A DNA stretch of 64,000 nt, taken from positions 8,604,025-8,668,024 of the forward strand of contig CM023542.1 of assembly GCA_013350335.1 (NCBI GenBank), written 5' to 3'. Both the position numbers and the translations under genes were made by a program. The DNA comes from Chimonanthus salicifolius (taxonomy: Eukaryota; Streptophyta; Magnoliopsida; Laurales; Calycanthaceae). Shown piece after piece: positions 13,181-26,900 of the stretch. Under the pieces are notes generated by a model. The model had not been told where the DNA came from, ran no database searches, and saw only the letters and a program-made list of their open reading frames with translations. Each line of letters begins with the position of its first letter. Position 1 is the first letter of the stretch.

Positions 13181-15249
13181 CTTACAGGTGAATTATCATC
13201 ATTCAATGACTGCATCAAGTGCCTCTTGAATGTCTCCAACTATCAAAACTCAAAAAGATCATAGTTCATTTGATAAAATGAACCAACATTGTTTTTCTTG
13301 TTTTATTGGAATTCACATTAACAAAAAAGGATCAAAATACAGCATTGAATAGAAATAACATCTAGATTTAACAATCAACCAAAGGAAATCAAAACAACCA
13401 AAAGATTTGTCGCATGAAAAATGAAAAGAGCAATTCACAATGTCTAGATGGGGATCTTCAGGCTACTGGTCTTTGAATATACGAGAGAGTGAAATGAATT
13501 CGTCTACCAATGTTTTGGCTTTTTCTCTATTAACATAATAGTCCACCCAGTCAGAGAGATGGAGGAAGGAGTTATGTTGACTCGTAATCGGCTCGAAAAG
13601 GAGCTCGTTCCTCAGATGGAAATTGGCTTCAAACCTCTCCATCCAACTAACTACTGCAGTAGTTGTTAGGTTTTATGGGGTTTTCCTATTGTTGAGCTTT
13701 CCTGTTGTTTTCTCTCATCCTGTTTCTCATCTGTACTTGCACTTCTGGTACACTTTCTTTTCTTAATATGATGACCATTTTAAAAGAAAAACTACCGCAG
13801 TCTCCAGAAAGAAGATTTTGTGTGGTGCTTCCCTAGATTAGTTACAAAGCCCTAGTGGGGTTAGTGGCATTGAAGGGCTGAGAGTTTCTCGAGCTTCCAT
13901 GTTGCCTTATAAACAGAGGACATCCTTGTAAAGGGGAAAAAATAGAATAATAAAAAATCCCACTTGTTCCTATCTATTTTTTTCCCAATTCTTTTGATCT
14001 TTTGAGGCAAATCAAGCAAGCAAATTTGTGGTTGTTGTGGAACTTGTCTTAGTGCAATAGAACAAGATCCAATATCATTGAGAAGGGCTGAGAAAACCCA
14101 GGGGCACTGAGACAACAAAGCTAAAAAAGGCTGCAGCTCTATGCAACTACAAACTGATAGACTAAGTCTATCAGGGAGCAAAAATCTATTGTCAAGAAAC
14201 TTTCTAGTTGATAACCTTGCTCGGACCTCATTTTTTTTTATTTACAAATTCCTATTATTATTTTTTATATCAATTTTGTCCATCCAATTATCAAATCAAT
14301 AAATATCATTCTCTAGCAAATTTGTAATATTTTTACTTATGCACTCTGTTGATTAAATATTTAAATTATTTTATTTTCTACATGCTATTTGCTTTTCCCC
14401 AACAGCCACTGCTGTGGAACCATGTAAATCCCATCTCTCTTGTGTGATATGTTATCATGGCTCTAATGTATCTTAGATTTCACATTGCCAAATGGTCTCT
14501 ATTTTTCTCCACAAGACCACAAGACATTAGAATGCCCCATCCAGAAAGAAACCTTGTTCATGTCAATGACTCTCTGATACAAGACCCTCAAGTCATGAAT
14601 CACTCATGGCATAGTCTAAGAGATAAGCAATATGTATCACCTATAGGAAATACTTTTTTCCAATAAAAGATGGTCGCCTTCAAATTGAATAAAAAAACAA
14701 CAAATATTCAAATATACATACAACAGAAATTCATGCACACTATACAGAGATAAATATAAATGATAGACATGTGTATGCAAGCGTGTCTTTCTACCAGACC
14801 TTCAACAAATCCCGGCTTAATTTCTTTGTTGCTGTGGCCAGTGCATCTCGCTCACTCATCAGCTTCACCTACAGAAACAAATATAAAAATAAAAGACCTC
14901 AAAACCTTTATAGTGTGAAAGAGAAAATGTGACAAAAATAGGCGTCTGAAATGGCTACATTTTCATCGAGAGTGGCTTGCAACTGTGCTTCAGTGTCGCG
15001 GAACGCCTGATTAAGCTGGGAGAGCTTGTCCTGGAGGTCAAAAATGGTGCGGTCCTTGTCGGCAATCTTATGCCGCATCCTGGTGGCCTCAGATTCGAGG
15101 CCGGAGACACGGGAGGCAATGGCCATAGATGTTATCTTCCTCGCCAAATCCAGCTGATCGTACGGATCCGTTGGTATCACGGACAGGATCTCATCCGAAA
15201 GATAGAAATCTGCGCCATTATTGCTGCCATAATTGCCTATCTGTGTCAT
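8533..15249 (-). CDS. At4g15545/NAIP-like coiled-coil protein (9 coding exons)
   Basis: Reconstructed minus-strand gene. Exons: 14959-15249, 14800-14868, 13186-13239, 13034-13097, 9911-9985, 9562-9816, 9015-9060, 8854-8932, 8533-8625. All junctions are GT-AG and phases agree, giving 342 codons (341 aa). The N-terminus has the family signature LSDEILSVIPTDPYDQLDLA, then a coiled coil (about residues 45-130), a Ser/Pro-rich middle (SPKFSAASSPK, WYPSSQQSSAPSSPP), and the conserved C-terminal block RTPRIDGKEFFRQARSRLSY, LRKAEEIFG, DLYLAFQGLLNR. Arabidopsis relatives (At4g15545 and paralogues) have been described as NAI2-interacting proteins linked to ER bodies; that role is known from the family, not shown here. 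Intron 4 is about 3 kb and holds repeats. The start is the ATG of exon 1. No lesion seen. Confidence 0.92.
13146..13178. repeat. (GA)n microsatellite in intron of the NAIP-like gene
   Basis: GA dinucleotide run preceded by a G-rich tract. On the coding strand it lies 3 to 40 nt after the donor of the exon ending at 13186, so the intron begins with a (CT)n tract. Confidence 0.9.
13440..13795 (+). mobile_element. Possible LINE 3' end
   Basis: The plus strand ends in a T-rich stretch, a run of short TCTTTTCTTAATATGATG-like sequence and an A-rich tail, resembling the 3' end of the LINE fragment at 36783-37770. No intact coding domain can be read, so the call rests on overall resemblance only. 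It lies in an intron of the NAIP-like gene. Confidence 0.28.
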
Positions 15250-17980
15250 CTCTCTCTCAGAGAAGCAGCCGCAGCAGTGGTAGAAGAATAAACACTTGAA
15301 GGGAACAAATACCTAGCGAGATGGAAGGGCCGGCGAGGAGAGAAAGGGGCACTGGAGGTTTGAAGTGAAATTGAGAGTGGAGAGGGATTGAAAAGGAGAT
15401 GAGATTTTCAGACACACGAAAAAGGAACTTCGGAGAAAGCGAAAAAAGCGGAATAACGTGAAATTGAAAATGACAAGAGAAACGTTCCAGCCTTCTAAGG
15501 CAATCATCAGTGGGGTCCAATGAATTGAGATCAACCTGACTTCAAATGCTAAAAAAGTAAAAAATGTTTGAATCTACTGTAAATGCTTTTACTTTAGTTT
15601 AATAACATAGAGTACATATTTTTTAAATAAAATAAAGTATATTTGTTACCATGTAAAACTATGGGCCACCATATTCTACCGTATTGGATTTCTTTATGAT
15701 CAAAATTAAGACCATAAATCAACTCTAGTGATCAAATCAAAATCAATGATGGAGTAATAATCTCAGTTATTTAGATTGAATGACCATCAATAACTTTTTA
15801 TTTCAAATACTCAGTTCCAAAGTTAATTCATAATTTTGCATTTAGTATGCAAGAGTTGAATCCATTAATAGATAGAAAACTCATCTCTTTATCAAATTTC
15901 AAACTTTTTATATAAATTAGAGAAATATATAATTTGCATAAAAATACAAAATTTCTAATTTTAAAGAAGAATTTTAAATTAATAGTTTATTTTATACATT
16001 TATATTTAATTTTATACAAGAAGATTAAAAATTTAAATGTGTAGATTTTTATTTGTATGTTGATAAAAATATCTTCTATTATTAGTTCAATATTAAATAC
16101 TCAAAACTCAAAAGTTGATAAAAGAAGTGAAAGTTGAGAGAAACATGAATTCACCTCCTACTTAAAGGGAAATCAAAATGAAGATGGAGAGAGGAATGGA
16201 AGTGAAAGGGACCCTCACTTTTTCTCCTCACGAGCAACTACCAAACCAGAGTTTTCTCCATCCAAACGCAGCCCTAGGTCCCTAACTAAGGCCATATAGT
16301 ATTATAGTCCAATATGAAAGTGAGTTAAAAGGTCTAAACATAAATATAAGACTGAAAAGTATTTATAAAAAATTCTTTTCATGAGAACTTTGAAAGCAGT
16401 TTTATCTAACATTACTTTGGTCCAACGCCAAGTACTAGATAAGACTAATTATGAACATGAAAAGACATTATATTAATTAAATCTAATAAAATATAGTTTT
16501 TAGCATTATCTAACTTTTTAACTATTACTTCATCCGTCCCATTTTAATTGTCTCATTTGAAATATTTGTATTTTTTAAGGAACTGTTTATATAAAACTAG
16601 CACTCATATGATTTCATCTATTTTCAACATATTTTATAGTATTCAAATATAAATAAAACAACTAATTCTAAAATCTATATAGGACAACTAATTTGAGAAA
16701 GAGAGAATATATACCATCAATGACAATGACGTACTTGTAATTCAAGTGTTACTTTTATAATATTAAATCTTACCAATCGAAAAGTTGAGATGTCACGACT
16801 TTGACAATTGACTTTGTCTATGTTTTATTTTCTAGCTTATGCTTTCACTAAAAAGAAAGGCTACAACACAACAAAAGCTGACACCGAAAGTACTACACTA
16901 AAACAACACGAATCTAATTCTCTGGAGGTAAGACTTCCAAGAGCATCATCTCTGGTTGATAGAGAAGACTCTCTCCTCTGCTGTGTCTACAGTAAAAGAG
17001 GCACAGAAGAAAGGAAAAAAAATCCTCCACAGACAAGAAAAGATGTTCTTCACCTGATGTAGAACTACACTTTCAGGAGATGTAAAGACCCAACTCACTT
17101 TACAACCACCAGCAAGACGAAGCTAACGACAATAACACCAGCAACACGAGAACACTTCCCTTTGGCTCCCAATAGTCTAATAGGAACCTTCCATCTTCTA
17201 CATAAAGTGATTGGTACACCAACACTTTTATCTTTACTAAATGAAAAAGAAATAAAATATCGATTTTACCCAAAAAAATTTCAATCCCTCATTTTAATTT
17301 GTTTAAACAAAATAGATATTTCACTCATTTTTTTATGAATTCAAGATAAAAGTTTTGATACACGAATCCAATTCCCTATCTTATACATCCGGTCTCATTT
17401 ACGAGAGCACATCTCCTGGCACATCACTTAATAATTAAAAACAATAAGTTCTCTTGCAAATTCCACTAGGAGCAAAGAATTTCAATGACAAACGATGAAA
17501 CATCTAACAACCAATGACTATAAAATATAAACTGTATACAACTTTTATTAATAAAATTTTAATATTATTTAATCAAATATTATTTCCATTTAGACAAAAC
17601 ACAGGCCTTCTAGATACTATTCATTGAGCTAGAGGTAAGAATTTTATTGAAAATGTGACACGTCTTTGGCCATTGGAATGGGAGAAAATGTAATCGGCAT
17701 GACCATTTATCACATATTTATGTAACATCGCGGGTGTAAAAGCAATAAAAATAATTAATAATGATACAAGAACAAGATATAGATAGCACATTAAAATGCT
17801 GGATCTATCCAATATAAGCTGAATTTGGCAAGCTTGCCGATTTATATAATACATGGACAGCTTCTAACATTTTCAGCAGCATTTCTTAATTTGCTGAAAC
17901 AGGCTCCCATCAGAACCCTAAATTACTGTGGCCAGAACAGCAATTTGTCATTACGGTTTTCTTCCACATCAAGAAACGCA
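15250..17980. other. Spacer between NAIP-like gene and membralin 3' end
   Basis: The first few hundred bases are the promoter and leader of the NAIP-like gene. The rest is AT-rich with a Stowaway MITE. An 84-codon frame at 16808-17062 (plus) has no domain I recognise and is not called as a gene. A possible AATAAA signal for membralin is at 17643-17648 (TTTATT on plus), about 330 nt after its stop. Confidence 0.6.
16528..16707. mobile_element. Stowaway-type MITE, copy 2 (degenerate)
   Basis: The left end CTTCATCCGTCCCATTTTAA follows a TA. The right end resembles the inverse but is eroded (GAGAAAGAGAGAATA). The interior aligns with the inverted copy at 1735-1924 (shared CAACTAATT and AAATATTTGTA-like blocks). 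It lies upstream of the NAIP-like gene. Confidence 0.6.
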
Positions 17981-20900
17981 TCACTGGGCAGTTCTCTCTT
18001 GTTGGGGAGATTGTGTGTAGACCTGGCTTGGGTCCCTCACGTCTCTGAACATGGAGAAAAAGGAGACGCGGTTATCCGAGGAGGCGCCTCCTAAGATCCA
18101 TAGTAGTAGAGAATTGAATGAATTAAGAGGAGTATTTGGGGCAGTTTCTGTTTGTTGGAGTTGGCTGCCCATTGCATCTGGGTTGTCTGACGCAGGTGGG
18201 TCTTGAAACGAGGTGATATCTGAACCTTCAGCTGCATTTGGCATAGGTTGATTGAGCCCCACTCTGGGGATGGGTCCTGATCCAAGGTCATTGTTGGCTG
18301 GATTTGGGTTTCTCATATTTACCCTTGCAATATGAAAGGTCGAAGTGAGGATGGTGGATGAGGTCACATGAACACCAAGTTGCCGACTCCACATGTACCT
18401 CTCTAGAGCTGGGACCTGAAATGACATTGACAGGTAAATTGGAAAAGGGAAAAACTCAAGTACAGAAACATCAAGAACCTTCTGTTTCCTTTTGGCTTGC
18501 TTGTATTTTTTTTCCAGTTTCTGAACATGACCTGAATGTTTTTCTTAACCATGCATGCTTTTCCTTGATTCTCTCCTCTAGGACCAACTATTTTTTGCAG
18601 GGTTACCTGGATCATAGACCATAAAATGCAGTTCTCTTTTCTCTGCTTGTGATTTGTAGGGCGCCAACTATGGAATAATCTAAGGGGATTGATACTACTC
18701 TTACCAATGAATGCTTGCAGTTACTTAAGGTATTAAATGAAATATAAATATTTAGAGGCAAAAGCTCCATCATAATTGGTATTTCACGTATGTCAACAGA
18801 AATAATCTTTTAAGAACAATTTATGAAGAGGGGCTGAGAGGAAGATCACCTGTATTGCAATCTGCCTGTTATTTGGTTCACAACTCAAGAAGATCATAGA
18901 ACACTAAGATTTTAGGTGATTGACATAATTCTAGTTTTTACAATGTCCTTTTCTCCAATGCAGTAAATGAGCAATGAAATTGAAAATAAATAAATGTACA
19001 ACAATTGAGGGTTATGTTGCAATCTTTAAACCAAGCACAGACAGGGTGAATGAGTTCTGTTCAAATCTCTCTTGCATATTACTGGGTTATCAGAAATGAT
19101 ATGTTGGGGCAAACAAATGTTCTAGTGTATTTTAATCAGCCATTACTGTATTTAACTCAGCACTAAAAGTTTTTACTGAAGTGGGTAACCTTCCATATTT
19201 TTGAAACCATATCACCCTTAGTTTGGGTACACATAAAACTAGCCTGACTGTATACATCATCCTTTATCTCATGTTCAGGTAGAAAATAGAACACCCTTTC
19301 TACATATTATAAGAACTACTTTTTAACGCACTATAAGAACTCTTATCAATTATTATTAGGAAATGGTTACAGCTGGAATTCAAATAATGAAATTGAGCTC
19401 AGACTCAGCCATGGTTGGTACAAGGCAGGCTCAGCAAGTCAGCTACCAACCCGACTAGCACAAGTCTCTTAAAACTTATTTAAAACAAAAAATATGAAAA
19501 ATGCCTTAAAATCCAAAAATTGGAAACATCAGTGTAAGAATTTAAAATTAAGGAGACATCATTTTGATGGAAATTCCCAGGGAGAATGACTTATGAGAAT
19601 ACTTTTAGGGAGAACGAGCCTAACATGGTTGGGGGACTGCATGTTTGGGCGGGATATTTGATGGACCTCAAAATTCTGAAGTTTCAACCCGTTAGATCAT
19701 CCTAGCATCATGATTTTTGTCTCTAAGAGTTTTTTACCACTACTAGAAATTTCTTTTTCACGGTTGTCTTATGACCCTAGAATGATCCCACAAGGATAAA
19801 CCTTCATCCCTCCAGAATTGAAATGCTTCCCTACAAATTCCACCTAATCAGGTGATCCCTTGTTCAATTTACAGCCTTTTTTTTTTTTTGGATTTACGTG
19901 TAGGAAACTCAGACATAGTCCTACTAAAACCCCCACAGGGTGAGCCCACTACCCCTAAGACACACCAAGGTTAGGCCATGGGGAATTCGAACCAGCAACC
20001 TCCCGCTTCTTGAGGTGGGAGGCAACCAATTGAGCTACACCCATGTGGCATTCCATAATTTACAGTTTTGCATTTTTTTTCATACTTATAAATTTAAATA
20101 TCTAGAAGCTGCCATGATGTATTAAAATCACTTTTTATTGTGTAAATCCATGGATTTAACTCCACCACATCACATGTTGGCATTCCATCACGTGCATTTC
20201 AGCAGCCAAGATAATGGAGAATGTCGCAGACATCAGATAGGTAGTTGACCGTGGAAAACAATTAACAAAATTGAAATGAGTTCTACTTGGATGTTTGTGG
20301 GGAGAAGTGAACTTGGAAAGCTGATCCTAGATAGATCACTAATAAAGGCTTGATGATAATGATGATCCATGACGTGAGACCAACATGCCAAATTCATAAA
20401 TCAATGCTATAACCATCAATAGAATCAATGAATTGAAGTGGAAATGACAAAGAAGCACACCCCTTCAAAAATCTAAAAAAGAATTTTTGGTTGGTAACTT
20501 TTGATTTTGTTTTAACACCTGCCTCATTTTTCGAACCCATAATCTTTAAGGTTGCACATTAAGCATTTACCAACTTCTAATCATTTTTTTCTTTTTATAA
20601 TGGCAAGAATAAAGGCCATGCAGACCTGTATTCATGCTTTGATAAGCAAAAGAACAAGCATGGGTCCTTAAAATCAGTTTCTCTACCTTTCTTAAGCAAA
20701 CCACCAAAGAATGAGCAATACAGTTTATTGTGTTACAAAGAAAAAAATTCCTTGAGTACATCGCATGTAGGTCGATCACTGTCTTCAAATCTGACAGATG
20801 AGGAAGGAAATAATGGCAGACATATTATCTAAAGGCTTCACTTTTATCTTTAACATTTGCAACAGGGGTTTCTGCTTTTATATTCCAGCTAAATGGGTCC

Positions 20901-23900
20901 CATCTTATTTTCATAAACTGAAGGTAATTTTAAATAAAAATTTGCATTTTATGCAATTGCCAGAATACATACCTCAAAACGATTCCAGAAATATAAGATA
21001 AGGTGATACATAAATGCAGCAGTTGTTGCAAAGGCCAAATATGAAAAACCTAATAAAAAGAAATGAAGAGTGAGCAAAGCAGTTGGAGAAAGGTTAGTGG
21101 TGTTTAATTGCCTGAACTTGACTTAAATAAAGGAGCTTGGACAAGATTTTTGTCCAACGGGCCGATCTCTCTTTGACTTAAAGCCCGTCACCCGTCAGGC
21201 TTTTAGGCCAATTTTTTATATATATATTATATACATATATCACAAGGTCATATTTGGTTTTTTTTTTTTTTTTGAAAATTTAACCGTGCAGATTCAAAGT
21301 AGACTTAAACACTACCACCTATTAAAATTTAATCTCAAAAATCAATTTCTAACCACTCACTCATAACGGTAAAAAATCACCAGGCATCGAATATTTTCAA
21401 AGATGTCTTCCAATTTTGACTATTAAGATCAAATGGCTAAAATATGGGTATGGACTGCTGATTAAATTTTCATCTAAAAAATCAATTTCTAGCCACTGAA
21501 TCTTAATTGTAAAAAATCAACAAGCACCGAATATTTTCAAGGATGTCTTGACTATTAAGATCAAATGGCTAGAAGCTGAGTTTTGGACCACTTATTAAAT
21601 TTTCATCTCAAAAATCAATTTCTAACCACTCAATCTTATGGTAAAAAATCACCAGGCATCGAATATTTTCAAGGATGGCTTCCAACTTTGAGTTTTGGAT
21701 TAAAATTTTAACTGGAGGTAGGTCTTTAAATCTACTTTCAATCTGTATGGTTAGATTTTTAATGTATTAAAAAAAAAAAAAAACCCAAGTGTCAAGTGCA
21801 AAATAAACAGGACTGTAAAAGGTAGGCTCGGGCTTTTTTTGACATAGCCCGGCCCGTGAACAGGCCTAAGAAAGGTATGTACTCCTCATAAATCTCCAGC
21901 AGGACTGTAAGTTATAGGTCTCTGAGACTGATGGGGTTTTTTACCCTTTTGGGTGTATTCTTCCAATTTGAAATTAAGTAGGCAATGGTACACCAATCAT
22001 GAGATGATAAAGATCATTCAGAGTTACTTTTGGTCACAGGAGATCATGTGTAGGGACACTCAACAGATGGGAAATACATATCAAATCACCCATGTAAGGT
22101 AAGATAAACTACATTGAATCATGATGTGACAAAGGAAATAATGACAAAAACCTGGAATGCACAGCCACTGTTGGAGATGGATAACATACCAGAAGCATAT
22201 GAAAAGAAATAAATATGGAACACCAAGAAATAGAGCAAGAAAAAGCGAGGAAAGAATTTCTTCGATATGGGTGTCCGGACGCTGCAAAGCCATTGGTAAT
22301 CATACTAATATGAGAAAACAGGTATAGTACAATCTCATGACAAAAGAACTAAGTTCACAGAATACCTTACCTTATCATCGTGAAAAGTTCACATAACCAT
22401 ACTAGAATCAAGACCATGAAAGCAAGAAGTTGATCATCATAAAACTCAAACAGGAAAAATAAGATGCCTATCATGATCTGTGCCGACCAGTAAATATGTT
22501 AGCACAGAATGTGATAGAAAAGTAACAAAAAACTGAATAGACGTTATTTTGGATATCAAAAGGCTATAGCAATTTTCTATTGAAATTCGTCTTTTTATTC
22601 ATTAGTAACATCAATAAAATGGAAAATAAACTTACTGGGACAAAAACAAGAGACTCAATCACATGCACAAATATCAACTGGAATGTGGGGAGTCGATAAC
22701 GAGCATGGTGTTGGAGCTGCACTGCAATAATTCAAGGGAAGAAAATGCACAAAATTATCTGGCAACATAAAAAAATGCTGACTATTGGCTGTCACTAAAG
22801 AGAAATTCACCACAAAGCAAAACAAAAGGAAAACTAACCTGTGAATTTAAGCATACGAGATTGTGTTTCCCTAAGAGTAAATGAAACTGACATTGTGGTC
22901 GTAAAGAAAACAAAAAATGACATAATAAGGACACCACATTTGGTCACAAGGTAGTCTGCATAGACAGGGTTAAATAAAATGAGACTTGCATAATCAGATA
23001 ATTTACCAAGATATACAAGAAGAAAAGCAAGTTCCTCCAACCTAAGAAACCAAGAGAAGACACAATCCATATACTAACTACGGGAGAAATCGAATCTATC
23101 AGCTTGCTTAATAGGAAATTAGAGATATTGAACATACAATGAGTACTAAAATGAAAATAAAAAAGTCTTCATAAAAGATAAGGAAATAAAAACCGATACT
23201 AATGTATTTTAAAGACCTAATAAATCCTGAATAAGTGAGAGAAGTTGATCATGAAGCAAAAACAAATAAAATTATGATTAACAAAATATCAGTGATACAA
23301 GTAATGAAACCCTTGGCTATGAGAGCATTTAGAACAAGATGTTATGCTCAAGAATGGGTTCTGATGGGTGAAACTGCATTGGAATGTCCACATATGGATG
23401 GGATGAATAGGTTCTAAGCTGGGAACCTGAGTTGGATGGCTAAGAAAGGGGTTAATGTGAAAGAGAGTGGCTGGGTTTTGCTGGAATTTGATGCGGAGCA
23501 TATTACTATTTGTATTTCCAGTTATTTTGTTATTTTCCTTATTTTTGGCTTAGTTTTTCATTCTTTTATTTGAGGGCGCTTTGGACCTTTTATTGTAATT
23601 AGGGTTTCTTATACTGGAGGGCATTTTGGTCCTTTTTTTATTGTAAACCTTATAAATGCTCTTGTAAGCCCTCTCATTGGGGCTAACAAATGAATGAATG
23701 AAATTTTTCATTGCTCCATGCGTTGGAACCCCTTGGTGAGAAGCCAAGAAAAGATGAGAAGCCTTCCTCTATCTCCAAGTATTTTCTATCTTCTCCCTCT
23801 CTCTCCTTTCTCTCTTTCCCCCTTCTTCTTCTTCTCCTAAACCCTAACCCTAGTCGCCACTATCCTACTCCTCTTGTTGCCGCCCCACCTCAACCCTAAA

Positions 23901-26900
23901 CCCTAACCCTAACCGCCACTATCCTTTCCCTCTTGTTGCCACCCCACCTCAACCTTAACCCCATCCCTTCCCCTCCATATTGCAGCCGCCACCTCCATAA
24001 TCCATATCTTTGCTGCCCTAACCCTCCCATAGCCCCATCTTGCAGCCACCGCCGCCCTTTAGCCCTTCAACTTGTTGTCACCACCTTCCTAATCCCTCTC
24101 CTTGCTGAAACCACCTTCCTAATCCCTGAACCAGTATTGTACACCTGGTATATTCTTGCCTTGGTTTCTTTCAAGGCCGAGCCCATATAGCCCTCAGCCA
24201 GTACATTCAGCCTTCAATGCTAGGGGATCCACACCTTTTTTTGTGGGGTCTACGTCTAGGGGGAGTCCCGGTCCCACACAAAAGTGGCACGGTTTACTCT
24301 AATACCACTGTCATGGGGGTAGTTCCCATCCCATCCCAAAATGACTAGCCATTGTGGGTGGTGCCTACCACTAATTTTAAGCCCAAGACCATCCAAGCCA
24401 TTTTTCGATGTGGGACTTTTGTCCCGGTGACAAAAGGCAAACGTACAAAGAAGTAAACTCAAGGTCTCATTTTCTCTAAGCGATACTAATGAGGACCATC
24501 AAGAGGTTTGCAGAGAAATCAAAGGTATTTCGAGGAATTGATCCTATATGGCTTGTCAAGACTCAAGAATACTTAGGTCTAGCCACTACCAATGGCTCTA
24601 GTACCACATGATCTAAGTCCCATACTGAATAAATTTTCTTTGCACTTTTATTGTATGCTTTAAAGTGACTACTTTAGTGATGGGGGTACTTTCAGTTGAA
24701 TAACTTGTTTCAGTGAATACGATTAGAAAAAAGAGCCAGTCATTGGTTTCACTGATGATCTAGATGTTAATGGCAGTTTCCGGGTTATTTTGTGTTAAGA
24801 GTCTATAAATATACTAAAGGGGATAGACATGCAGCAGATTATTGATTTTCTTACTGATTTTGGTTCTAATCTCTCCTTTTGATATGATGACAGATCTCTT
24901 GGTTTATGTTTTAGGGAAACAGATCTTTGATCCCACTACAGCAAAATTGACTTCATTCTTTTAGAGGTAAGCTGAGTAGAACCTACACCCGATGATTGCA
25001 ACAAGTACATGATCGAGCGACGCTAAATGCAGCTTTTATGCAATACCAACTACTCTTTGACAAATCGAATAACATCAACATAGATAAGAAAAAACAATTG
25101 GTATATGTTTTATCTGAAGCATCCTATTCAAATGAATCAAGCTTTACTAAATTCAAACCCTAACTGGTGACTGAAACATTTCTTTGTGAGGTAAAGCTAT
25201 ATTAGCAGACCTTCAAATCTTGAAGAACCTTCTGCTGGTTCATGTGCAAAACTAAGATCATAAAACTCCTTCGTTTGAAAGTTATAAAGATAACCTGCAC
25301 GTAATAAACAAACTTTAGAAATATGAAGATATGGCCAATTTTGGATATACAAGCATATTACTTCAAACCCATCATACGGTTCCATCAATTCAAGCAATTA
25401 CATACACTTAAAATCCAGCTATACCTTTTTCCTTTTCAGAGGATAAATAATAGGAACAGAAATCAAAGGAGATAGCATTACAATTTAGAAGTTTCATACA
25501 CAAAGGCAGGTACTTCCACCTAATAATCAATATCGATATTTTCACCAAAAATGCACCTGAACTCGTGGACAGAACTCCATAAACACCCCCCCAAAAAAAA
25601 ATGGGGTTTATGGTCTACCCCTTTTTTTTATGACCAAGTGTCCATGTCTCTTAGAGTACCTAACTAATCCTCAGAACATGTGCAAGTCTCCCTATCCACA
25701 CACACCGGATAACTCTATGGGGAGTGGTATGGTATACCCCAATTTGAAACAAAAAATAGGGCACACCAATCATCAATTCAAACCATCAAAGATGCATCTC
25801 GCCATGATTACCATTGTCCAAATTTGAGACCCATTGGAATAATATGTGCTAGAATCAAAAGTATGCTCCTCAAATATTATTCTAATTTAGGCTATTTAAA
25901 TTTGTAGCTTAGGACTATAAAATGGGATGACTTTTTCCTAGGCAACATCATAGTATGAAATGTTCACCCACTCACTAGGTCTCACAGTTTTACCATGCGC
26001 ACCAAGGAATAGGGCCCACCAACTGGGGTGATGATGGGCTTGTTAGAATGGCCTTTCATTCAATATGTTGTCCACCAAAAATCACTATCATTGGATTGAT
26101 CAAGTCATATTTTTAAAACTCTAAAAATTTCGTCTTTTTAAGTTATTTTTTCATGATCACCCCATTTGATAGGCCCTACACCTAAGTGTGTAGGGTAATA
26201 CGTGCAACCAACCTAGTGAGCAGGTGAACATGTAATATATCATAGTTACCTAGTTCATTATACCTAGTCTTGAACTACAAACTAGTTTGTTCAAACTATT
26301 TGATGTCTCCCACAGTTGACCCTTTTGCCCCTTTCACCTCAAACTCTTTTGCAGTCAAATTCCTTTCTTCTTCTACCCTATCCCACTCCTTCAATTCCCT
26401 AATCAGTGTTTTCTTCTAGTCATTCAGATCACCCCCACCTCTATACTTCATCTTTTGATATCCCATACCTTTAATTCCCTAACCAGTGTTTTATTGTTTT
26501 CTCATTGGGTTACCTCCAGGTTTGATCCAATTTTGCTAGTCTCCATATTGGCCTGCAGTGTAGTCATTCCTTCTTTTTTATTTCCTAATTTCTATTTTTT
26601 TTAAAGTTATTTCTAATTTCTATTATAATTTATAATTGATACATTTATAGTTTTCTTTCGATGTGAATGATATATATATATATATACAACGATAGATTCA
26701 TATATACATATATAATTGTTCATATGCAAACACATCTTTATGATACAGTGTAGATCTTGCTGTACATTGGCCACAGCCGTGATCATTTGCTAATTTATGA
26801 CAACTGTATATTCAATGGGTGAATGTTCACAAGCCAACTTATTAGGATTTAGAACAGTAACAGGCCCAACCTCACAAACTATGCACTACCATAAAATGTG

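Noticed and set aside
16808..17062. Isolated 84-codon frame upstream of the NAIP-like gene
   Set aside because: No recognisable domain, no leader or splice context, and composition like the surrounding spacer.
23836..23950. Interstitial telomere
   Set aside because: Only a few CCCTAAA-type units occur, mixed into a 59-bp minisatellite, so it is not a continuous telomeric array.
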